Source of the DNA: Chitinophagaceae bacterium
Lineage (GTDB): Bacteria; Bacteroidota; Bacteroidia; Chitinophagales; Chitinophagaceae
Direction of reading: 5' to 3'
Assembly: GCA_022841365.1 (NCBI GenBank)
Contig: JALHRP010000012.1
Coordinates: forward strand, 33,967-90,178
Length of the DNA: 56,212 nucleotides
Below are positions 1-7,000 of this stretch, one piece after another. Position 1 is the stretch's first letter. Each line of letters opens with the position of its first letter. The position numbers and the translations under genes are program-made. A model generated the notes under the pieces. The model had not been told where the DNA came from. It saw only the letters and a list, made by a program, of their open reading frames with translations, and made no database searches.

Positions 1-71
1 ATCCTGCCATCATGCCCAAAGATATTCAACCCGGACTAAAAGCTCCCTCAAAAGGCTATAAGAAATTGTAA
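1..71 (+). CDS. C-terminal tail of a protein, possibly a molybdopterin-binding xanthine dehydrogenase subunit
   Basis: The open frame in phase 3 runs from the window edge to a TAA at 69-71 and encodes about 22 residues ending in LKAPSKGYKKL. The tail alone does not identify a family. The assignment rests on context: XdhC follows only 37 bases downstream, and in Bacteroidota XdhC usually sits beside the large molybdenum subunit of a xanthine/aldehyde-type hydroxylase. A small inverted repeat, AATTTGT/ACAAATT at 77-94, followed by CTTTTC, lies in the gap and could be a weak terminator. The fragment is certainly partial because the window begins inside it. Confidence 0.4.
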   Translation, partial: PAIMPKDIQPGLKAPSKGYKKL

Positions 72-108
72 TGAGTAATTTGTAAACACAAATTCTTTTC
101 ATTATTGC

Positions 109-1266
109 ATGACGAAAGAGATCAATGAAATAATTGCAGCATACAAAAATGCAATCCAGAAAGGAATCAAAACTGCATTGGCTACTGTTGTGTATGTGGA
201 AGGTTCTTCTTACCGGAGACCCGGAGCCCGTATGCTGGTGGAAGAAGATGGACGGATGACCGGTGCTATCAGTGGCGGATGTCTGGAAGGTGATGCATTA
301 CGGAAAGCCTTGCTGGCTATTCATCAAAACCAAAACAAACTGGTTACCTACAATTCAATGGATGAAGAGGATGTTGAGTTTGGTGTGCAGTTAGGTTGTA
401 ATGGCATTGTGCATATTTTATTTGAGCCGATAAATGTGGAAGATGAGAATAATCCCATTGTATTACTGGAACGTTCGCAGTTATACAGAAAGGAAACGGT
501 TTTAGTCACCTTGTTTTCTTTAAGTAATTTTCATGGCCATCAACCAGGCACTTGTTTTTTTCTTGATAAGGAAACAACGTACAGTACCATTGATGATGAT
601 GCTTTAAAGACGATTGTACAGGATGATGCCGTATCTGCTCTTGCAACAGGATCGTCTGTAATAAAAGAATACGAATCATTTGAATTAACTGCCTTTGTTG
701 AATTGTTGCAGCCATCCGTTTCGTTGATCATTGTTGGTGCAGGTAATGATGCATTTCCATTGGTCAACATGGCGGGTTTGCTGGGTTGGCAGATAACGGT
801 TGCAGATGGAAGACCAACACATACAAACATTCAACGCTATCCCCATGTTCATCATTTAATTGCAGGTAAACCTGCAGAGGTTTTGCAGCAAATTGTAATT
901 GACGAATGGACGGTATTTGTATTAATGACTCATAATTACAAGTATGATCTTGCAATGATGAAACTGTTGTTAAAGATCAACTGCAGATATATTGGCACAC
1001 TGGGGCCAAAGAAACGTTTGGAGCGTATGTTGGATGAATTAACAGAAGAAGGGATTACAGTAACAGACGAACAACGTGCAATGATCCATGGGCCGATTGG
1101 TCTGGACATCGGCGCTGAAGCTGCAGAAGAAATTGCATTGTCTGTATTGGCAGAAATTAAAGCGGTATTTGCAGGGCGTTCAGGAAGTTTTTTGAAAGAT
1201 CGTACAGACAGTATTCATATTCGCAAGGAGTTGGAGTTACAGAAATTAAGCAGTGATGGCAGATGA
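109..1266 (+). CDS. xdhC: XdhC/CoxF family molybdenum-cofactor insertion and sulfuration chaperone
   Basis: A 385-residue cytoplasmic protein with the two-part XdhC layout. The N-terminal XdhC/CoxI domain (about residues 10-95) contains SSYRRPGARMLV and GAISGGCLEGD, including the family's conserved Cys. A Rossmann-like domain (about 205-345) has LIIVGAGNDAFPLV, then MTHNYKYD, YIGTLGPKKR and HGPIGLDIGAEAAEEIA. Known members bind molybdenum cofactor, help its sulfuration and load it into xanthine dehydrogenase-type enzymes. The ATG at 109 places the conserved domain at the usual distance. The last codons overlap the next gene, which suggests one transcript. Family assignment is sure; the client enzyme is inferred from the fragment just upstream. 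Confidence 0.92.
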   Translation: MTKEINEIIAAYKNAIQKGIKTALATVVYVEGSSYRRPGARMLVEEDGRMTGAISGGCLEGDALRKALLAIHQNQNKLVTYNSMDEEDVEFGVQLGCNGIVHILFEPINVEDENNPIVLLERSQLYRKETVLVTLFSLSNFHGHQPGTCFFLDKETTYSTIDDDALKTIVQDDAVSALATGSSVIKEYESFELTAFVELLQPSVSLIIVGAGNDAFPLVNMAGLLGWQITVADGRPTHTNIQRYPHVHHLIAGKPAEVLQQIVIDEWTVFVLMTHNYKYDLAMMKLLLKINCRYIGTLGPKKRLERMLDELTEEGITVTDEQRAMIHGPIGLDIGAEAAEEIALSVLAEIKAVFAGRSGSFLKDRTDSIHIRKELELQKLSSDGR

Positions 1267-1876
1267 GCAGACAAATAATACAGGTGTGATCATACTCGCT
1301 GCAGGCGAATCATCCCGTTTAGGTTCTCCCAAACAATTATTGGATTATGCCGGTGTTACATTATTGCAACATTCAATTGATGCAGCACAGATTGCTGATG
1401 CGTCTTCTGCGGTAGTTGTTTTGGGCGCAAATGCAGATCTGATCAAACGTCATTTGAAAGATACAACTGTTGAAATAGTTGTAAACGATTCATGGAAAGA
1501 GGGAATGGCTTCAACAATGCGTGTTGGACTGCAAACATTGTTGAAATTGAAACCTGAAGTTGAAGCTGTAATATTTATGGTGGCCGATCAGCCGTTTGTT
1601 ACAGCAGACTTATTAAATAAGTTGATGGAGTTGAATAAAAAAGAACAGTGCAGTATTGTTGCAAGTAAATATGCTGATACATTTGGTACGCCGGTTTTAT
1701 TTGCCAAACACTTTTTTCCTGCATTGCTTGAATTAACAGGTGATACAGGAGCAAAAAGTTTAGTTCGAAAGTATATGAGCGAAGCCGCATTTGTTTCTTT
1801 TCCGCAAGGAGAGATAGATATTGATACGGTGGAGGACTATAAGAAATTGAAAGATGTAAAAGAAGGTGGAGGGTAG
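1256..1876 (+). CDS. MocA/MobA-like NTP transferase (molybdenum cofactor nucleotidyltransferase)
   Basis: About 206 residues of the MobA-like NTP-transferase fold. The nucleotide-binding signature VIILAAGESSRLGSPKQLL lies at about residues 11-30, followed by NDSWKEGMASTMRVGL, FMVADQPFV and DTFGTPVLF. MocA enzymes convert Mo-molybdopterin to the cytosine dinucleotide form; MobA uses GTP. The motif pattern and XdhC neighbour fit the MocA-like branch, but CTP versus GTP use cannot be read from sequence. A GTG at 1253 precedes the ATG at 1256; I prefer the ATG. The start overlaps the end of xdhC by 11 bases, implying translational coupling. About 150 bases of non-coding sequence follow before moeA. 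Confidence 0.85.
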   Translation: MADEQTNNTGVIILAAGESSRLGSPKQLLDYAGVTLLQHSIDAAQIADASSAVVVLGANADLIKRHLKDTTVEIVVNDSWKEGMASTMRVGLQTLLKLKPEVEAVIFMVADQPFVTADLLNKLMELNKKEQCSIVASKYADTFGTPVLFAKHFFPALLELTGDTGAKSLVRKYMSEAAFVSFPQGEIDIDTVEDYKKLKDVKEGGG

Positions 1877-1914
1877 ATGGTATAAGCTGTAAGGTAGATA
1901 AACGCCACGTCAGA

Positions 1915-1996
1915 CGTCCTCCTCGGACGGGAAAAGTTTAGTCTTTTACACTTCATGGAAAAAAATATTGGCCGCAGATTACGCAGATAACACAGA
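1915..1996. repeat. Intergenic palindrome and CGCAGA-word repeat before moeA
   Basis: The 153-base gap after the MocA-like gene holds a hairpin with arms CGTCC (1915-1919) and GGACG (1925-1929) and a 5-base loop. Further on, at 1973-1990, is the direct repeat CGCAGATTACGCAGATAA followed by CACAGA. Tandem GCAGA words recur at 46167-46242. Short dispersed intergenic repeats of this look are familiar to me from Bacteroidota genomes; no transposase is nearby. Confidence 0.5.
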
Positions 1997-2029
1997 AAGG
2001 GAATAAAAAATCGAAAAATCATTATCAAG

Positions 2030-3208
2030 TTGGTTTCAGTAGCAGAAGCAAAACATATTATTTCAACAAACGTAACAGCTTTAAATCCTGTTACTCTTTT
2101 ATTATTACAGGCAAGAGGAAAAGTATTGGCTGCAGATGTATTTGCAACGGTTGATATTCCTGCTTTTCCGCAATCATCCATGGATGGTTACGCATTTGCA
2201 TTTGATGATCTGCAAAAAGAATTGATCATTGAAGGAGAGATGGCTGCAGGAAGTTCTTCAGCTGTTGAAGTAGCAGCTGGTAAGGCCATCCGCATATTTA
2301 CAGGCGCACCTGTGCCTGCAGGAACTGATACAGTGGTGATGCAGGAGAAAGTAAAAACAGCGAACGGACGATTAATTATTGAAGATGAACAACTGCAACG
2401 CAACAGCAATGTTCGTCCGATAGGTTCAGAAATAAAAGCAGGTGAACTGGCTTTACCCAAAGGAAGTTTACTCACTGCAGCTGCCATTGGGTTTTTAGCA
2501 GGGATTGGTATTACAGAAGTATCAGTGATTCCTGATCCGGTGATCAGCATTATTCTTACCGGCAACGAATTGCAGGAGCCGGGCAAAACTTTATCATATG
2601 GACAAGTGTATGAATCCAATTCTTTTGGTTTAACAGCTGCATTGGAATCCTTACATCTGCGGGTTCATAAAATTTATAAAGCAGAAGATGATCTTCAAGA
2701 GCTGATTGCAGTCCTGCAACAGGCATTAAATGAAAGTGATCTTGTATTATTAACAGGTGGTGTGAGTGTAGGTGATTATGATTTCGTATTGCAGGCCGCA
2801 AATACATGTGGCGTTGTGCAACAGTTTCATAAAATAAAACAACGGCCGGGCAAACCTTTATACTTTGGAACAAAGAACGAAAAAATAATATTTGGTTTAC
2901 CTGGTAATCCATCATCAGTGCTTACTTGTTTTTATGAATATGTAACAGAAGCATTGTCGCTGCAAACAAAGCGTCCCTTGCAATTAAAGACTATGCAAAC
3001 TGTTTTAGCAGCAGCTTGTAAAAAAGCACCGGGGCTTACACATTTTCAGAAAGCATATTACAACGGAGAAACAGTTTTGCCTTTAGCTGCACAGGAATCG
3101 TACAAATTAAATTCATTTGCAACTGCTAATTGTTTGTTGATGCTTGATGGCGAGAAAGAAAAGTATGAAGCAAACGATCCTGTCACTATTCATCTTTTAC
3201 CTGAATAA
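2030..3208 (+). CDS. moeA: Molybdopterin molybdenumtransferase MoeA
   Basis: A 392-residue MoeA that inserts molybdate into adenylylated molybdopterin. It shows the MoeA N-terminal motif SSMDGYAFAFDD (about residues 47-58), FTGAPVPAGTDTVVMQEKV, and the MogA-like domain (about 170-315) with ILTGNELQEPG, LTGGVSVGDYDFV and FGLPGNPSSVLTCFYEYV, then a C-terminal beta domain. The length is normal. The start is TTG at 2030: it gives MVSVAEAKHII, which matches the usual family N-terminus, and no ATG lies between it and the upstream in-frame stop at 1988. Only 5 bases separate its stop from the permease gene, so the two are probably co-transcribed. Confidence 0.95.
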   Translation: MVSVAEAKHIISTNVTALNPVTLLLLQARGKVLAADVFATVDIPAFPQSSMDGYAFAFDDLQKELIIEGEMAAGSSSAVEVAAGKAIRIFTGAPVPAGTDTVVMQEKVKTANGRLIIEDEQLQRNSNVRPIGSEIKAGELALPKGSLLTAAAIGFLAGIGITEVSVIPDPVISIILTGNELQEPGKTLSYGQVYESNSFGLTAALESLHLRVHKIYKAEDDLQELIAVLQQALNESDLVLLTGGVSVGDYDFVLQAANTCGVVQQFHKIKQRPGKPLYFGTKNEKIIFGLPGNPSSVLTCFYEYVTEALSLQTKRPLQLKTMQTVLAAACKKAPGLTHFQKAYYNGETVLPLAAQESYKLNSFATANCLLMLDGEKEKYEANDPVTIHLLPE

Positions 3209-3213
3209 CCGCA

Positions 3214-3945
3214 ATGGATTTTATCTATCTTTTTTATCTTCTTTTATTCCTTGTTGCATTTTTATATGCATCAGTCGGGCATGGTGGTGCAAGTGGTTAT
3301 CTGGCATTGATGGCCATCTTCAGCATTGCACCCGATGTAATGAAGCCGACAGCATTGTTGCTGAATTTATTTGTGTCGCTTACTTCGTTTATTCAGTTTT
3401 ACAGAGGAGGATATTTCAGATTGAAATTGTTTCTGCCGTTTGCGATTGCTTCTGTTCCATTTGCATTTATCGGCGGATTGATTTCTGTTGATGCTTCTGT
3501 TTACAAACAGATATTGGGTTGGCTGCTGTTACTCCCGGTGATCCGTTTCTTTTTCTTCAGCAACATCAGGGAAAAAGAACAAAAGCATCCTTCCTTACTT
3601 CTTGCCGTTGCAATTGGTGCAGTAATCGGTTTTCTTTCAGGGTTGATCGGTATTGGAGGCGGCATTATTTTGTCGCCGGTGCTGTTGTTACTCCGTTGGG
3701 CCGATATGAAACAAACAGCTGCCATCAGTGCATTATTTATTTTCGTCAACTCGCTTTCAGGTTTGGCAGGACAACTCACAAAGGGCATTCAGTTTACAAC
3801 GGATATGTATCTCTATGTAGTGATTGCTTTTGCCGGCGGATTGGCGGGTGCTTATTTCGGATCTGTAAAATTAAAACAGGGTCTGTTGAAATATTTGCTG
3901 GCGACGGTACTATTAATTGCCGCCGTAAAACTATTGGTAACCTGA
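3214..3945 (+). CDS. TSUP (TauE/SafE) family membrane permease
   Basis: A 243-residue inner-membrane protein with about eight hydrophobic segments. It has the internal two-fold pattern of the family: VGHGGASGYLALMAI near residue 22 and GFLSGLIGIGGGIILSPVLLLL near residue 135. Family members move small sulfur or organic anions such as sulfite, thiosulfate and sulfoacetate, usually outward. It sits 5 bases after moeA and just before moaD. Linked transport of a sulfur species or an oxyanion during cofactor synthesis is plausible, but nothing in the protein fixes the substrate. Confidence 0.85.
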   Translation: MDFIYLFYLLLFLVAFLYASVGHGGASGYLALMAIFSIAPDVMKPTALLLNLFVSLTSFIQFYRGGYFRLKLFLPFAIASVPFAFIGGLISVDASVYKQILGWLLLLPVIRFFFFSNIREKEQKHPSLLLAVAIGAVIGFLSGLIGIGGGIILSPVLLLLRWADMKQTAAISALFIFVNSLSGLAGQLTKGIQFTTDMYLYVVIAFAGGLAGAYFGSVKLKQGLLKYLLATVLLIAAVKLLVT

Positions 3946-3960
3946 GTTGGGTTATTTTTG
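3934..3960 (+). promoter_or_regulatory. Candidate promoter for moaD-moeB-moaE
   Basis: An exact match to the Bacteroidota -7 box TAnnTTTG (TATTTTTG at 3953-3960) has a TTG 16 bases upstream (3934-3936). It overlaps the end of the permease gene and ends 15 bases before the moaD ATG. It would allow the molybdopterin-synthase genes to be expressed apart from moeA and the permease. Confidence 0.45.
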
Positions 3961-3975
3961 CTGCTTAATACTACA

Positions 3976-4209
3976 ATGATGCGTGTGGAGGTTTTGTTTT
4001 TTGGAAAACTGGTTGACATTGCAGGTGCTTCACTTCAAATGAACAATGTAAGATCAACGGATGAATTGCTGGAGCAGCTTCGTCTGCAGTACCCGGCGCT
4101 GGCTGCTGAAAAATTTATGATAGCGGTAGATAAGAAAACGATCTCAACAAATACTTCTTTAACTGAGAATTGCACCGTTGCCTTATTGCCACCATTCTCA
4201 GGAGGATAA
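3976..4209 (+). CDS. moaD: Molybdopterin synthase sulfur-carrier subunit MoaD
   Basis: A 77-residue ubiquitin-fold protein ending in the diagnostic LLPPFSGG. Its terminal Gly-Gly is adenylylated and thiocarboxylated by MoeB and then donates sulfur to precursor Z within MoaD-MoaE. The frame is open further upstream (TTG at 3958), but that codon lies inside the -7 box, so the ATG at 3976 (or 3979) is the better start and gives the usual MoaD length. The stop codon abuts the ATG of the MoeB-like gene at 4210. Order and partners make the role clear. Confidence 0.93.
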   Translation: MMRVEVLFFGKLVDIAGASLQMNNVRSTDELLEQLRLQYPALAAEKFMIAVDKKTISTNTSLTENCTVALLPPFSGG

Positions 4210-5334
4210 ATGAACAACGATCAACTATATGAACGTTACCAACGGCAACTGATCCTGAAAGGGTTTGGTGCAGAAGCGCAACAGAAATTATTGTCTGCTT
4301 CTGTATTAGTCATTGGTGCAGGCGGCTTGGGTTGTCCGCTGTTACAATATCTAGTTGCGGCAGGTGTTGGTAGTATTGGAATTGTAGATGATGATGTAGT
4401 AGCGCTTTCAAACCTTCATCGGCAGGTATTGTACAATGTGCAAATGATCGGCAGACCGAAAGTTGATTGCGCAGTTGAAGTATTGAAGCAATTGAATCCG
4501 CAAGTAAGATTTACAGTTTATAACGAACGACTGACAAATAAAAATGCAGTAAGTATTCTTTCTGCATTTGATATAATAGTGGATGGCTCTGATAATTTTG
4601 CTACTCGTTATTTAGTCAACGATGCCTGTGTGCTGCTGAACAAACCGCTTGTGTACGGAGCTATTTCGCAATACGAAGGACAGTTAGCTGTGTTCAATGT
4701 TTTACTGAATCATGAACGTTCAACAAATTACCGTGATCTGTTTCCGCATCCTCCAAAAGAGGGTGAAGTATTAAACTGTGCTGAGGCAGGTGTGTTGGGT
4801 GTATTACCCGGAATCATCGGTAGTATGATGGCAAATGAAACGATTAAACTGATTACCGGAACTGGGACGTTGCTTGCGAATCGTTTACTCACTTATAATA
4901 CATTGAATAATCAAACCTACGAGTTGGAAATTACGGCAATCGCCGACACTCGTTTACTGATACCAGCAACCGAAGCGGTATTGCAACAAACAGATTATGA
5001 AATGTTGTGCAGTTCAACAACTGTCATGAACGAAATCAACACAACTCAATTTAATTCGATGATTGCAGATGGTTCAGTAGCGATTGTTGACGTACGGGAA
5101 AAAGATGAATTACCTGTCATAACCGCATTCAGTCATCTGCAAATACCGCTGAACAGTTTACAGCAACATACTGCTTGGTTAACAGAAGATACCATTGTGT
5201 TATTTTGTTTATCAGGCAAGCGAAGTGCAGCAGCTGCAAAACAGTTGAACGAATTATTCGGCACTTCAAAAAAGATCTATAGTTTAAAAGGCGGCATACA
5301 GCAATGGATGCAGCAGCAAAAACAAACGGTGTAA
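4210..5334 (+). CDS. moeB: MoeB/ThiF-type E1 enzyme fused to a rhodanese domain
   Basis: A 374-residue two-domain enzyme. Residues about 1-245 form the E1-like adenylylating domain, with VIGAGGLGCPLLQYL, DDDVVALSNLHRQVLY, DGSDNFATRYLVND and the conserved Cys190 in NCAEAGVLGVLPGIIG. Residues about 275-370 form a rhodanese domain with IVDVREKDELP and active-site Cys333 in FCLSGKRS. The first domain would adenylylate the MoaD C-terminus; the second would supply persulfide sulfur, as in eukaryotic MOCS3/Uba4. No CxxC pair occurs anywhere in the protein, whereas E. coli MoeB has two pairs that hold zinc, and the usual YRC is YRD here. Service to ThiS as well is possible. Confidence 0.92.
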   Translation: MNNDQLYERYQRQLILKGFGAEAQQKLLSASVLVIGAGGLGCPLLQYLVAAGVGSIGIVDDDVVALSNLHRQVLYNVQMIGRPKVDCAVEVLKQLNPQVRFTVYNERLTNKNAVSILSAFDIIVDGSDNFATRYLVNDACVLLNKPLVYGAISQYEGQLAVFNVLLNHERSTNYRDLFPHPPKEGEVLNCAEAGVLGVLPGIIGSMMANETIKLITGTGTLLANRLLTYNTLNNQTYELEITAIADTRLLIPATEAVLQQTDYEMLCSSTTVMNEINTTQFNSMIADGSVAIVDVREKDELPVITAFSHLQIPLNSLQQHTAWLTEDTIVLFCLSGKRSAAAAKQLNELFGTSKKIYSLKGGIQQWMQQQKQTV

Positions 5335-5774
5335 TGGAACATAAACCAAAGAATATATTTACTCAAGGTGCTATTGCTGCAACATTTATTGCAGACAGTA
5401 TTGCAAAACACAGCTCAAAAACAAACATTGGAGGACATAGCATTTTTCTGGGACAGGTAAGGGCCGATGTGATCAATGAAAAGAAAGTTGCAGCTATTGA
5501 ATACACAGCCTATGAAGAATTGGCATTAAAAAAAATGCATGTGATTCGTGAAGAGACATTCGCCAAATACGATCTTACCTGTATGCATGTTCATCATAGT
5601 CTTGGTACAGTGCCAGCTGGCGAAATCTGTTTGTTTGTCTTTACTTCATCAGCACATCGTCGTGCAGCCATTGATGCCTGCAATGAAGTGGTAGAACGGA
5701 TTAAAACAGAATTACCAATCTGGGGCAAGGAATTATTCGAAGACGAAACGCATCAATGGAAAGTAAATCAATAA
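5334..5774 (+). CDS. moaE: Molybdopterin synthase catalytic subunit MoaE
   Basis: 146 residues. MoaE joins two sulfurs to cyclic pyranopterin monophosphate with MoaD as donor. Visible motifs are GGHSIFLGQVRAD, AIEYTAYEELALKKM, HHSLGTVPAGE, SSAHRRAAIDACNEVVERIK and the catalytic-lysine segment KTELPIWGKE. The ATG at 5334 shares its first base with the TAA of the MoeB-like gene, a stop-start overlap typical of coupled translation. The frame is open 30 bases earlier, but that would run inside the upstream gene without conserved sequence. Assignment is secure. Confidence 0.95.
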   Translation: MEHKPKNIFTQGAIAATFIADSIAKHSSKTNIGGHSIFLGQVRADVINEKKVAAIEYTAYEELALKKMHVIREETFAKYDLTCMHVHHSLGTVPAGEICLFVFTSSAHRRAAIDACNEVVERIKTELPIWGKELFEDETHQWKVNQ

Positions 5775-5783
5775 TTAAAGTAA

Positions 5784-5943
5784 CCCCATCGGGGTGTTAT
5801 GTTAGTAGCAGTTAAAGATAAGTTTGGTGTAGTAAGCTCCGTAGGAGCGATATGTTTCCTGATGCTTATAGAAAATATGTCGCCCCGCTGGGGCTTCCCC
5901 TTCATTTGTAACTTCTTTTACTGACATTTCGCCTCTCTGAGGC
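5784..5943. repeat. Array of four 3-base-loop hairpins (REP-like)
   Basis: Four small perfect hairpins, each with a 3-base loop, are spaced about 46-53 bases apart in the moaE-moaC gap: CCCC-ATC-GGGG at 5784-5794, GCTCC-GTA-GGAGC at 5836-5848, GCCCC-GCT-GGGGC at 5882-5894 and GCCTC-TCT-GAGGC at 5931-5943. Two have ATATGT nearby. The form resembles REP-type elements mobilised by RAYT transposases in Bacteroidota; no such transposase lies in the window. No gene was found in this stretch. Confidence 0.6.
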
Positions 5944-5995
5944 TATACGTACATTTCATATTTTACATTATCGAACTCTAACAAATCAATAAGCA

Positions 5996-6910
5996 ATGGT
6001 CAACATCACACATAAGTCAACAACACTGCGCAAGGCAATCGCCACTGCATTGCTCACTGTTTCGAAACCTGAAACAATTGCAGCCATTCAAAACAAAACT
6101 GTTCCCAAAGGCGATGCGTTTGAATTTTCACGTGCTGCTGGTTTACTCGCCATCAAGAAAACAAGTGATGTGATTCCCGATTGTCATCCGTTGCCTGTTG
6201 AGTTTGCTTCCATCAAACATACCATTGATGGATTAAGTATTTTAATTTCTGTTGAAGTACATACCATTTATAAAACAGGAGTGGAAGTTGAAGCTATGCA
6301 TGGCGCCGCCATTACTGCATTAACGATGTATGATATGTTGAAGCCGTTGGATAAAGGCGTTCAGATTTCTTCCATCAAACTGGAAAGCAAGAAAGGCGGA
6401 AAAACAGATTTTAAAGATGAACTGAAAGAAAGCATCCGCACTGCAGTGATCGTTTGTTCCGATACTGTTGCTGCAGGAACAAAAGAAGATATTAGCGGCA
6501 AAACAATCATCGAAAAACTGCAGACGCATCAACTAACAGCGTCTGTGTACGAAATTATTCCGGATGAATTTGAAGTGATTCAATCAAAAGCAAAACAATA
6601 CAGCGAAGAAGGATATAATTTAATTCTCTTCACAGGCGGAACAGGACTTTCACCAAGAGATGTTACTCCCGATGCCATTCAACCTTTGCTTGATCGGGAA
6701 ATTCCCGGTATGATGGAAGCTGCACGTAACTACGGTCAGCAACGTACACCGTATGCCATGCTGTCGAGAGGTGTTGCAGGTTTCATAGGTAACTCACTCG
6801 TCATTACATTGCCCGGATCAACCAAAGGAGCAGAAGAAACCATGGATGCATTGTTTCCTTACGTGCTGCATCTGTTTCGTGTGGCAAAGGGAATGCGGCA
6901 TGAAATTTAA
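5996..6910 (+). CDS. moaCB: MoaC-MoaB/MogA fusion (bifunctional Moco biosynthesis protein)
   Basis: 304 residues in two domains. Residues about 1-140 are MoaC, cyclic pyranopterin monophosphate synthase, with [37 protein letters not shown] and the KLESKKGG end. Residues about 147-300 are a MoaB/MogA domain with [44 protein letters not shown] and [11 protein letters not shown], which adenylylates molybdopterin before MoeA acts. The fused order is known in other Bacteroidota. It lies 221 bases after moaE behind the hairpin array, so it may have its own promoter. MoaA, the radical-SAM partner acting before MoaC, is not in the window. Confidence 0.95.
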   Translation: MVNITHKSTTLRKAIATALLTVSKPETIAAIQNKTVPKGDAFEFSRAAGLLAIKKTSDVIPDCHPLPVEFASIKHTIDGLSILISVEVHTIYKTGVEVEAMHGAAITALTMYDMLKPLDKGVQISSIKLESKKGGKTDFKDELKESIRTAVIVCSDTVAAGTKEDISGKTIIEKLQTHQLTASVYEIIPDEFEVIQSKAKQYSEEGYNLILFTGGTGLSPRDVTPDAIQPLLDREIPGMMEAARNYGQQRTPYAMLSRGVAGFIGNSLVITLPGSTKGAEETMDALFPYVLHLFRVAKGMRHEI

Positions 6911-7000
6911 GTTAACTTCATATCAAACTAATCCTGTTTTCCTACCTTTCACGCAGAATTTAATTGTTTACCTGTTCAAAAGAGCTGAAAAAAATCAATT

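Noticed and set aside
2188-2619. A 143-codon antisense frame within moeA
   Set aside because: It lies entirely opposite a well-supported moeA and has Thr/Ala/Ser-rich composition without any motif; taken as a shadow.
3519-3968. A 149-codon frame overlapping the TSUP permease in another phase
   Set aside because: It is Arg/Cys-rich, lacks hydrophobic or family motifs, and is contained in the permease coding region.
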